DNA of 64,000 nucleotides. It comes from Metapseudomonas boanensis (GTDB taxonomy: Bacteria > Pseudomonadota > Gammaproteobacteria > Pseudomonadales > Pseudomonadaceae). Of this stretch, positions 57,106 to 64,000 are shown in pieces; the stretch's first letter is position 1, and each line of letters begins with the position of its first letter. The notes below the pieces were generated by a model, which was given only the letters and a program-made list of their open reading frames with translations, was not told where the DNA came from and did no database searches. The stretch lies in the NCBI RefSeq assembly GCF_018704125.1, contig NZ_JAGTIS010000012.1:62001-126000 (forward strand), given 5' to 3'. The translations under genes were made by a program, and so were the position numbers.

Positions 57106-58671
57106 ATGAGAAACAACCAACCTATCACCCAGCGTGAGCGCATATTCCCCGTTGAACAGCGTCTGATCTCCACCACAGACAGCAGGGGCGTCATCACCTA
57201 TTGCAACGACGCGTTCATCGATATCAGCGGCTACAACCGAGAAGAGCTGATTCGCACCCCCCATAACCTGGTGCGACATCCCGATGTGCCGCCGGCGGTG
57301 TTCGCCCATATGTGGGCCACGCTCAAGAAAGGCCGCCCGTGGATGGGCGTCGTCAAGAACCGCTGCAAGAATGGCGACCACTACTGGGTCAATGCCTACG
57401 TCACCCCCATCTTTGAAGGCAGCCAGATCACCGGCTTCGAGTCCGTGCGCGTTAAGCCGACGGCTGAGCAGATTCGCCGTGCCGAGGCGCTCTACCAACG
57501 CATCAACTCCGGCAAATCCCCCATTCCAAAACGGGATCAGTGGCTACCGGTCCTGCAGGATTGGTTGCCCTTCATCCTGATCAGCCAGATCGGTTTCCTG
57601 ATTGGCGCCTGGCTCAACTCCCACTGGGGATTCCTGGCGGCAGCCCTCCTCTCGATACCGCTGGGTCTGATCGGCCTGGCTTGGCAGAACCGGGGCATCA
57701 AACGGTTGCTCCACCTCGCCGAGCAGGCCACTTCTGACCCGCTGATCGCTCAGATGTACACCGACAGCCGAGGCGTACAAGGCCGTCTTGAGATGGCCAT
57801 GCTCAGCCAGGAGGCTCGCCTGAAGACCTGCCTGACCCGCCTGCAGGATACTGCCGAGCACCTGACCAAACAGGCCCGCCAGGCCGACACCCTCGCGCAC
57901 AACAGCTCCGACGGGCTGGAGCGCCAGCGCGTGGAAACCGAGCAGGTCGCCGCCGCCGTGAACCAGATGGCGGCCACCACCCAGGAAGTCGCCAACAATG
58001 TGCAGCGCACAGCCGATGCAACCCAGGAAGCCAACCGCCTGACCAGCCAGGGCCGGACCATTGCAGCTGAAACCCGCGAAGCCATCCAGCGCCTGTCGCA
58101 GTCGGTGGGTGAAACCGGTGAGACCGTCACCCGCCTGGCCCAGGACAGTAATGAAATCGGCGGTGTCGTAGACGTGATCAAGGGTATCGCCGATCAGACC
58201 AACCTGCTGGCGCTCAACGCGGCGATCGAAGCCGCCCGGGCCGGTGAAATGGGCCGCGGCTTTGCTGTGGTGGCTGACGAAGTACGCCAGCTGGCACAGC
58301 GCACAGCGGAGTCCACCGGGCAGATCCACCAGCTGATCGCACAACTGCAAAAGACTGCCGAAGAAGCCGTGCTCATCATGGAAAACGGTCGTCGCCAGGC
58401 AGACGAGGGCGTCGAGCGAGTGCAACAGGCCGACCAGGCACTGGCTGGCATCAGCGATGCGGTCGCCAACATCGCCGACATGGCCGATCAAATCGCCGCC
58501 GCTACCGAGGAGCAGAGCGCAGTGGCCGAGCAGATCAACCAGAGCATCAGCAGCATCGCACACCTGGCCGACCAGACCTCGGGCGAAGCCCAGCGCACGG
58601 CCCTGCTCAGCGAGGAGCTGACCAATACCGCTCAAGGACAGTATTCGCTGGTGGATCGTTTCAACCGCTAA
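57106..58671 (+). CDS. aer: Aer energy-taxis receptor
   Basis: 521 residues. An N-terminal PAS domain (about 20-120; [39 protein letters not shown]) is expected to bind FAD and sense redox. Two close membrane segments lie at about 150-195 ([20 protein letters not shown]). The C-terminal half is a methyl-accepting signalling domain with the hairpin tip [20 protein letters not shown]. It signals to CheA/CheW. It follows acnA as PA1561 is next to acnA in P. aeruginosa. There is no periplasmic ligand domain. Confidence 0.93.
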   Translation: MRNNQPITQRERIFPVEQRLISTTDSRGVITYCNDAFIDISGYNREELIRTPHNLVRHPDVPPAVFAHMWATLKKGRPWMGVVKNRCKNGDHYWVNAYVTPIFEGSQITGFESVRVKPTAEQIRRAEALYQRINSGKSPIPKRDQWLPVLQDWLPFILISQIGFLIGAWLNSHWGFLAAALLSIPLGLIGLAWQNRGIKRLLHLAEQATSDPLIAQMYTDSRGVQGRLEMAMLSQEARLKTCLTRLQDTAEHLTKQARQADTLAHNSSDGLERQRVETEQVAAAVNQMAATTQEVANNVQRTADATQEANRLTSQGRTIAAETREAIQRLSQSVGETGETVTRLAQDSNEIGGVVDVIKGIADQTNLLALNAAIEAARAGEMGRGFAVVADEVRQLAQRTAESTGQIHQLIAQLQKTAEEAVLIMENGRRQADEGVERVQQADQALAGISDAVANIADMADQIAAATEEQSAVAEQINQSISSIAHLADQTSGEAQRTALLSEELTNTAQGQYSLVDRFNR

Positions 58672-58689
58672 GCATTTCCATGCGTCAGC

Positions 58690-58728
58690 AAAAACGCCAT
58701 CGCCCCGGTTCGGGGCGATGGCGTTTTT
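58690..58728 (+). terminator. Terminator of aer
   Basis: AAAAACGCCATCGCCCC and GGGGCGATGGCGTTTTT pair perfectly around a 4-nt loop. Confidence 0.93.
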
Positions 58729-58763
58729 GTTGGTGGGCTCATCGCAGGCTTCTCCGTAGAACA

Positions 58764-58798
58764 AAAAGCCATGGCCCCTGCTGGGGCCATGGCTTTAT
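58764..58798 (-). terminator. Terminator of the kyn operon
   Basis: AAAGCCATGGCCCC and GGGGCCATGGCTTT pair around a 4-nt loop; on the minus strand a T-run (TTTTTG) follows. It lies 20 nt after the permease gene. Confidence 0.9.
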
Positions 58799-58817
58799 CT
58801 CAAGACCTGAACAAGCG

Positions 58818-60233
58818 TCAGCGCGACGACGGCTCCAGTGCCACCTCGCCCGCGGCTGAGCGCTTGCGCAGTCCAAACTGGTAGGCCACCACTAGCACCA
58901 CTAGAAACGGCACGCCGAACACCAGCGTCATCCTGAATACCTCGGTGAATGCCGTGGTCACCAGAATCGCCAGCATCAGTCCCAGCCCCAGCAATGTCGT
59001 CCAGGGGAACAGGCGCATCCGGAACGAAAGCTGCAAACCACCATTGCGCTCGTGGTAGCGACGGAAGCGATAGTGGGTCAGGAAGATCATCATCCAGGCG
59101 AACAACGCACCGAACATGGAGACGGCCATCATCAGTGTGAAGGATTCTTTCGGATAGATCAGGTTCACCAGGGTCGCCAGCGCAATGCCCACACAGGACA
59201 GCATCAGGGCATTGAGCGGCACGCCGTTTTGGCTCAGTCGCCCCATGGCCTTGGGCGCATGGCCAGCACGGGACAGGCTGAACATCATCCGGGTGGTGGT
59301 GTAGAGCTGACTATTCATGGCCGAGACAGCCGCTACCAGAATCACGAAGTTGAGCAGCCCTGTTGCACCGGGAATGCCAGTTTCCTGCATCACAGTGACG
59401 AACGGGCTCTGGGTGCCCGTCCCCGCTGTGTTCCAGGGCACAATGGCGAGGATCAGCGCCAGGGTCAGCAGATAGAACACCACTAGGCGCACGAGGGTCG
59501 CGCGGAAGGCCTGCTTCACGGCGCGCTGCGGGTCCTCGGCCTCACCGGCCGCCACCGCGATCATCTCGACGCTCAGATAGCTGAAGATGGAGACGATCAC
59601 GGCAATCCACATGCCATGGATGCCATTGGGGAAGAACCCACCATGGGCACTATAGAGATGCACACCGTAGCCGTTTCCGCTGACTCCGAAGACCAGGTAC
59701 GCACCAAGCAGGATGAATCCGACGATGGCACTGATCTTGATCGCCGAGAACCAGTATTCGAAGCGACCGAAGGTCTTCACACTGATCGCGTTGATCAACA
59801 CCAGACCGGCAGAGAACGACAGGATCCAGACCCACTCTGCGACCTGCGGAAACCAGAATTTCATGTACAGGGCAACTGCCGTGACCTCCGTGCCCACAGC
59901 CAGGACGATCGCGGCCCAGTATGCGTAGCGCACCAGGAAGCCTGCCAGCGGGCTGACGTAGAACTCGGCATAGGCCCCGAAGGACCCCGAAGTCGGATGG
60001 GCAACCGTCATCTCAGCCAAGCACCCCATCAGCAACAAGGTGATCAGGGCGCCGATGGCATAACTGATGAGCACGCTGGGGCCAGCGAAACCGATGGCGA
60101 AGGTGCTGCCCATGAACAGACCAGTGCCGATGGCACCGCCGATCGCGATCATGCTCATTTGGGCGCTGGTCAACTGCTGCCGCAGCCCCTTCTCACGCCC
60201 GGCGATCGCCTGGAAACCATTGGATTCGTTCAT
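58818..60233 (-). CDS. Amino-acid permease (APC, AAT family), likely kynurenine/tryptophan uptake
   Basis: 471 residues with about 12 membrane segments. N-terminal family motif GLRQQLTSAQMSMIAIGGAI and GTGLFMGS is at residues 16-42. LSVEMIAVAAGEAEDPQRAV is the conserved loop of aromatic or general amino-acid permeases. It is the last gene of the kynB-kynU-porin-permease set. In P. aeruginosa a permease gene also follows kynU (PA2079), so tryptophan or kynurenine is a likely substrate, but this is inference. Confidence 0.88.
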   Translation of the reverse strand: MNESNGFQAIAGREKGLRQQLTSAQMSMIAIGGAIGTGLFMGSTFAIGFAGPSVLISYAIGALITLLLMGCLAEMTVAHPTSGSFGAYAEFYVSPLAGFLVRYAYWAAIVLAVGTEVTAVALYMKFWFPQVAEWVWILSFSAGLVLINAISVKTFGRFEYWFSAIKISAIVGFILLGAYLVFGVSGNGYGVHLYSAHGGFFPNGIHGMWIAVIVSIFSYLSVEMIAVAAGEAEDPQRAVKQAFRATLVRLVVFYLLTLALILAIVPWNTAGTGTQSPFVTVMQETGIPGATGLLNFVILVAAVSAMNSQLYTTTRMMFSLSRAGHAPKAMGRLSQNGVPLNALMLSCVGIALATLVNLIYPKESFTLMMAVSMFGALFAWMMIFLTHYRFRRYHERNGGLQLSFRMRLFPWTTLLGLGLMLAILVTTAFTEVFRMTLVFGVPFLVVLVVAYQFGLRKRSAAGEVALEPSSR

Positions 60234-60286
60234 TTCTTGTCTCTGAGTCTTGTGATTATTGAAAGCAGAAGCATCCGAGCCGGGCG

Positions 60287-61603
60287 CTACAGCAGGCTCA
60301 ACGGATATTCCAGGATGACGCGGACCTCGTTGTTGTCCGCTGTGTCAGCCCGCGCCAGTTCGGCCGACGAGCGCAGGCTGGCTTGGCGCAGCCGCACGGA
60401 CAGGTCCTTGACCGGCCCATCCTGGACCACGTAGCGCAGCTCGATGTCGCGTTCCCAGCGTTTGCCGTCACTACCATAACGGCCATAGGCGCCATTGGGA
60501 CCACCGTCGTAATGGCTGTCATCGATGTGGTCGCCACTCACGTAACGAGTCATGAAACTAAGCCCCGGCACGCCGAATGCCGCCATGTCGAGGTCATAGC
60601 GCATCTGCCAGGAACGTTCGTTGGGGGCGTTGAAGTCGACAACCTGCACCGAGTTGGCAAGATAGATCGAAGTGCCGGGCTGACGATCGAAGCCCAGGTA
60701 GTCGAATGGCTCGTCGCCATGCACGCGCTGGTAAGCCAAGGTCAAGCTGTGCGGGCCCTGGCTGTAACGACTGGAAAGCGACCAAGTGGTGTTGTCGATT
60801 TCCCCTGCCCGCCGCTGCCCCTCATCGAGCGTGCGGTAGAGGTTGAGGTCGAAGGACAGGGCACGCAGCTCGTCCAGCTGGAAGACATGACCTGCGTTGA
60901 CGTAGTACTGCCGCCAGATATCGTCGAAACGCGAGGCATAGAAGCTCAGGCTGGTTCCCCCAGCGGGGGCGAACGCCACCCCGGCGTAGTCCACATGACC
61001 AGTCTCGACCTGCGCGTACAGGGCCTTGAGCGCGCCATCGAAGTTGGTGGAGTTGCCGTCGTTGCCAGCAGTGAAATGACCAGCATCCAGCAACAGGTCA
61101 TCGATTTCGCGACTGTTCAGCTGAAATCCGGTGGCCGTCGGCGTGAACAGGCGCGCAGCGCCAGTGCCGAACACCGGATTCATGGGCATCAGGTTGCCGT
61201 ATTTCAGCTCGCTGCGTGATACCCGCGCCTTCACTGCGGCGCCTACCTCGGAGTACTCGTCCTCGGCACGGCCATCGGAGCCTACCGGCAGCAGGTCCGT
61301 ACCCGTGCGCCCCTTGCCGCTGTCGAGCTTGAGACCCAAATGAGCATAGGCGTCGACACCAAACCCTACGGTGCCAGGTGTGTAGCCCGAAGCGAAGTCG
61401 AGCTGGAAGCCATGGGCCCACTCTTCCCTGTAGTTCTGGCCGCCTGGATTGTTCAGCAGGTTACGGTGGAAGTAGAAGTTGCGCTGCGTCAGCACCAGGC
61501 TGCTGTCGGCCAAGAGCCCGCCCGCAACCTCCTCTGCCATCAAGCCCGGACTGAACGCGCCCAGCAGCAGGAGTGGGCACGCCGAAGACATATTCAGCTT
61601 CAT
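60287..61603 (-). CDS. OprD-family outer-membrane porin in the kyn operon
   Basis: 438 residues from the ATG at 61603 (MKLNMSSACPLLLLGAFSPG), with a signal peptide cut near LMAEE. The mature protein shows OprD features: GGLLADSSLVLTQRNFYFHR, a series of short beta strands ending in aromatic residues, and the C-terminal EYPLSLL. OprD channels take up basic and other amino acids or organic acids. Its place between kynU and the permease suggests aromatic amino acids or kynurenine. A frame extension to 61639 overlaps the RBS region. Confidence 0.88.
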   Translation of the reverse strand: MKLNMSSACPLLLLGAFSPGLMAEEVAGGLLADSSLVLTQRNFYFHRNLLNNPGGQNYREEWAHGFQLDFASGYTPGTVGFGVDAYAHLGLKLDSGKGRTGTDLLPVGSDGRAEDEYSEVGAAVKARVSRSELKYGNLMPMNPVFGTGAARLFTPTATGFQLNSREIDDLLLDAGHFTAGNDGNSTNFDGALKALYAQVETGHVDYAGVAFAPAGGTSLSFYASRFDDIWRQYYVNAGHVFQLDELRALSFDLNLYRTLDEGQRRAGEIDNTTWSLSSRYSQGPHSLTLAYQRVHGDEPFDYLGFDRQPGTSIYLANSVQVVDFNAPNERSWQMRYDLDMAAFGVPGLSFMTRYVSGDHIDDSHYDGGPNGAYGRYGSDGKRWERDIELRYVVQDGPVKDLSVRLRQASLRSSAELARADTADNNEVRVILEYPLSLL

Positions 61604-61627
61604 GGGTTTTCCTTTCTTGTTGTGGTT
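61604..61627 (-). promoter_or_regulatory. Hfq/Crc-type A-rich motif at the porin start
   Basis: On the minus strand, ACAACAAGAAAGGAAAA lies just before the ATG and covers the Shine-Dalgarno. It matches the Hfq/Crc target pattern. Confidence 0.55.
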
Positions 61628-61687
61628 ATGGCATTTCATCGCGTAGCGCCCCGGGTACTGGGGCGCCGTCTCAGGTGGGTCTGAAGG

Positions 61688-62938
61688 TCAGGTCACCTTG
61701 TGGCGAACGCGGAAGCGCTCTTGTTGCCAGATACCGGAGTCGAGGATCTCGCCCAGGATCTCTGCTGCATCCCATACATCGGCGAAGCTTGTGTAGAGCG
61801 GGGTAAAGCCGAATCGCATGATGCGGGGCTCACGGTAATCACCGATGACGCCGCGCTCGATCAGCGCCTGGATCAACGCGTAGCCTTCCGGATGCTCGAA
61901 GCTGACATGGCTGCCACGATGGGCATGCTCGAGCGGCGTCACCAAAGTGAGCGGGTGTTTGGCACAACGCTGCTGAACCAGATTGATGAACAGGTCAGTC
62001 AGCGCCAGGGACTTGCATCGCAGGGCCTGCATATCGGTCTTGGCAAAAACATCCAGGCCGCACTCGACAAGCGCCAACGACGTGATGGGCTGGGTGCCGC
62101 AGAGGTATCGACCGATGCCCGGCGCCGGCTCGTAACTGGTCTCCATGCCAAACTGACGGGCGTGCCCCCACCAACCAGTGAGCGGCTGCCAGACCAGGTC
62201 ACGCAGATGTGGCGCAACCCAGACGAACGCCGGTGAGCCAGGACCACCATTCAGGTACTTGTAGGTGCAGCCGATGGCGTAGTCGGCATTCGCGCCCTTC
62301 AGGTCCACCGGCACGGCGCCGGCCGAGTGGGCCAGGTCCCAGATGGCCAGCGCGCCGCACTCATGGGCCAGTGCAGTCAGGGCAGCCATGTCATGCAGGT
62401 AGCCAGTCTTGTAGTTGACGTGGGTGATCATCACCACAGCCGTGTCCGCGCCGATGGCTGCGGGAAGCTCCTCAGGGCTCTGTACCAGACGCAGGGAATA
62501 ACCCTGCTGGAGCATGTCGGCCAGGCCCTCGGCCATGTAGAGGTCAGTGGGGAAGTTGCTGGCCTCGGAGACAATCACCTTGCGTGAGGGGTCGCGATTG
62601 GCCTGGACGCGGAGTGCTGCCACCAGCACCTTGAACAGGTTGATCGAGGTGGTATCAGTCACTACTACTTCGTCTTCGGCTGCGCCAATCAGCTGTGCGA
62701 GCTTGTTGCCCAAGCGCTCTGGCAGGGCGCGCCAGCCGGCGGTATTCCAGCTACGGACCAGGCCGTCCCCCCACTCCTCCGCGAGTACCTGTCGGGCACG
62801 CTCCTGCGCGGCAGCCGGGCGGGCGCCGAGGGAGTTGCCGTCCAGATAGATCACACCTTCGGGCAGGGCAAAGTCAGCGCGCAAATGGGCGAGCGAGTCC
62901 TGGGCGTCGAGCGCCAGGCAATGTTCTCTTGTTGTCAT
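61688..62938 (-). CDS. kynU: Kynureninase
   Basis: 416 residues. It splits kynurenine to anthranilate and alanine with PLP. Cofactor lysine in [14 protein letters not shown] near residue 228; [14 protein letters not shown] and [12 protein letters not shown]-like N-terminal [13 protein letters not shown] fit the family. It lies 9 nt after kynB. An A-rich stretch (ACAACAAGAGAAC) at its start fits an Hfq/Crc site. Confidence 0.95.
   Translation of the reverse strand: MTTREHCLALDAQDSLAHLRADFALPEGVIYLDGNSLGARPAAAQERARQVLAEEWGDGLVRSWNTAGWRALPERLGNKLAQLIGAAEDEVVVTDTTSINLFKVLVAALRVQANRDPSRKVIVSEASNFPTDLYMAEGLADMLQQGYSLRLVQSPEELPAAIGADTAVVMITHVNYKTGYLHDMAALTALAHECGALAIWDLAHSAGAVPVDLKGANADYAIGCTYKYLNGGPGSPAFVWVAPHLRDLVWQPLTGWWGHARQFGMETSYEPAPGIGRYLCGTQPITSLALVECGLDVFAKTDMQALRCKSLALTDLFINLVQQRCAKHPLTLVTPLEHAHRGSHVSFEHPEGYALIQALIERGVIGDYREPRIMRFGFTPLYTSFADVWDAAEILGEILDSGIWQQERFRVRHKVT
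62924..62938 (-). promoter_or_regulatory. Hfq/Crc-type A-rich motif at the kynU start
   Basis: GACAACAAGAGAAC overlaps the first codons of kynU, like the AACAACAAGAGG motif of known Crc targets. Inferred. Confidence 0.45.
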
Positions 62939-62947
62939 CTTCTTTTC

Positions 62948-63589
62948 CTAGGTCGATAGAGGACGCAGCACCGCACGAACCGGGCTGGCATCGAGGTGGG
63001 TGAACTTGAGAGGGAGCGCGATCAGCTCGTAGTCGCCAGCCGGTACTTCATCGAGGACCAGCCCCTCCAGAATCGCCATACCATGCCGTGCAACGGTCTT
63101 GTGGGCGTCCAGAGTCTTGGACTGCTGCGGGTCGAGCGAGGGCGTATCGATACCGATCAGGCGCACGCCATGGGCGGCGAGCAACTCGATCGTGTCCGCC
63201 GCCACCGCCCGAAAGCACTCATCCCACTGGGTTTGGGCGGCCTGTTGGCAGGCTCGCAACAGCACCCGCGGCGGAACGCCCTGCAGATGCGGTGCAATAT
63301 CTTCCGGACGCACGAGTTGCCTGCCATCCATGCAATGGATGACCCGGCAGGGCCCCAGGTAAGGCTCCAGGGACACGGCCCCGATAGCAGCACCAGCCGG
63401 GTCGTAATGCCGGGGCGCATCAGCATGGGCGCCGGTATGCGGCGACAGGCTGATACGACCGACATTGACCGGGCAGTCCGGCCCCATGTGCCAAACCGCC
63501 TCTTCGGTGTAGGGCGTATCGCCGGGCCAGGTGGGAATGGCCGGGTTGATCCAGGGACTGATGTCCCATAAGCGAGGGGATACCGACAT
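62948..63589 (-). CDS. kynB: Kynurenine formamidase
   Basis: 213 residues from the ATG at 63589 ([20 protein letters not shown]). It hydrolyses N-formylkynurenine to kynurenine. Metal-binding motif [12 protein letters not shown] is near residue 50, and a later His/Glu set is in [17 protein letters not shown]. The length matches P. aeruginosa KynB. It is the first gene of the operon and divergent from kynR. The initial dioxygenase gene kynA is not in the window. Confidence 0.95.
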   Translation of the reverse strand: MSVSPRLWDISPWINPAIPTWPGDTPYTEEAVWHMGPDCPVNVGRISLSPHTGAHADAPRHYDPAGAAIGAVSLEPYLGPCRVIHCMDGRQLVRPEDIAPHLQGVPPRVLLRACQQAAQTQWDECFRAVAADTIELLAAHGVRLIGIDTPSLDPQQSKTLDAHKTVARHGMAILEGLVLDEVPAGDYELIALPLKFTHLDASPVRAVLRPLST

Positions 63590-63684
63590 GCTCGATCTCC
63601 AGTTGCTACCGGGAAGATGATGACGGAACCCCACTCGAATTTTCGTGCAAATTCAGAGAAACAATCGTCCAATTCTCGAATATA

Positions 63685-63705
63685 ATTTGACTAATAAAAT
63701 CAAAT
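63685..63705. promoter_or_regulatory. Palindrome ATTTGA-N9-TCAAAT between kynB and kynR
   Basis: The arms ATTTGA (63685-63690) and TCAAAT (63700-63705) are perfect and lie in an AT-rich gap of 137 nt. Lrp-type regulators bind such AT-rich dyads. It is a candidate KynR operator for both genes. Confidence 0.55.
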
Positions 63706-63726
63706 ACGCAATATTATTCTAAAATC

Positions 63727-64000
63727 ATGACACTAGACTCCACAGACATTCGTATCCTCCTCTGCCTGCAGCAGAACGGCCGCATCAGCAATCAGGATCT
63801 GGCGGAAAAGGTCGCACTCTCACCGTCGGCCTGTCTGCGCCGGCTGCGCATCCTGGAAGACAACGGCGTAATAGAAGGTTATCGCGCCGTCTTCAATGCC
63901 GAGCGGCTTGGGGTGGAGCTGGGAGCCATCGTGCACATTTCCATGCGCCAGGACGATGAGAACTGGCACGAGGCATTCATCCAGAAGGTGCAGTCCTGGC
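63727..64000 (+). CDS. kynR: KynR, Lrp/AsnC-type regulator (cut by window edge)
   Basis: The first 91 residues are visible (MTLDSTDIRILLCLQQNGRI...). An Lrp-type HTH covers about residues 5-45 (NQDLAEKVALSPSACLRRLR, ILEDNGVIEGYRAVFN), and the start of the RAM effector domain follows (GVELGAIVHISM). In P. aeruginosa KynR, sensing kynurenine, activates the divergent kynB-kynU genes. The C-terminus is beyond the right edge. Confidence 0.88.
   Translation, partial: MTLDSTDIRILLCLQQNGRISNQDLAEKVALSPSACLRRLRILEDNGVIEGYRAVFNAERLGVELGAIVHISMRQDDENWHEAFIQKVQSW

Overview
The window comes from a Pseudomonas chromosome. GC is high and the codon bias is strong. The fatty-acid block runs yceD-rpmF-plsX-fabD-fabG-acpP-fabF-pabC-mltG-tmk-holB-pilZ-tatD as in that genus. 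Other Pseudomonas hallmarks are the acyclic-terpene (atu) operon, an RgsA-type sRNA and short REP-like hairpins in many gaps. Gene order partly follows P. aeruginosa PAO1 from memory (atu/sbr block; etf to rne block), but the blocks are joined differently and atuH is missing. This suggests a relative outside the P. aeruginosa species. No insertion sequence, prophage, CRISPR array, tRNA or rRNA was seen.

Layout. 1-10282: the atuR repressor (cut by the left edge) is divergent from atuABCDEFG, the citronellol/geraniol degradation pathway around geranyl-CoA carboxylase (AtuC + AtuF). 10283-14400: a REP-rich gap, then on the minus strand a von Willebrand A lipoprotein gene, an ECF sigma factor, its presumed anti-sigma factor and a proline-rich lipoprotein. 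14401-19110: a MocR-type regulator; an envelope operon of a periplasmic solute-binding protein, a DUF4398 lipoprotein and a DUF4398-OmpA lipoprotein; and an alpha/beta hydrolase. 19146-22884: etfBA is divergent from the ETF-ubiquinone oxidoreductase gene, with a PsrA-like operator in the intergenic promoter. The ETF system takes electrons from acyl-CoA dehydrogenases such as AtuD. 22909-28206: small conserved genes, two radical-SAM enzymes, a TetR regulator, a class V PLP enzyme and the sRNA rgsA.

28218-45350: a long minus-strand housekeeping run for fatty-acid initiation, peptidoglycan and DNA clamp loading, followed by maf, sppA, a HAD phosphatase and rluC. rne is divergent from rluC and carries a long 5' leader and an RQPREE tandem repeat in its tail. 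45392-53944: an ABC exporter, an ATP-NAD-kinase-like protein, pdxB, a MATE exporter, tusA with a gamma-glutamylcyclotransferase, two 58-residue proteins and rlmM. 54167-58728: aconitase A and the Aer energy-taxis receptor. 58764-64000: a tryptophan/kynurenine operon (kynB-kynU-OprD-type porin-amino-acid permease) divergent from kynR, which is cut by the right edge.

Cross-cutting themes. A-rich AAnAAnAA motifs of the Hfq/Crc type lie at the starts of several catabolic genes (atuB, atuD, atuG, kynU, the porin), pointing to translational catabolite repression. Two housekeeping genes (yceD, rluC) have -10 elements so close to the start codon that near-leaderless transcripts are predicted. REP hairpins sit inside the atu operon. 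All functional calls come from reading the sequence and from family knowledge; no search was run.
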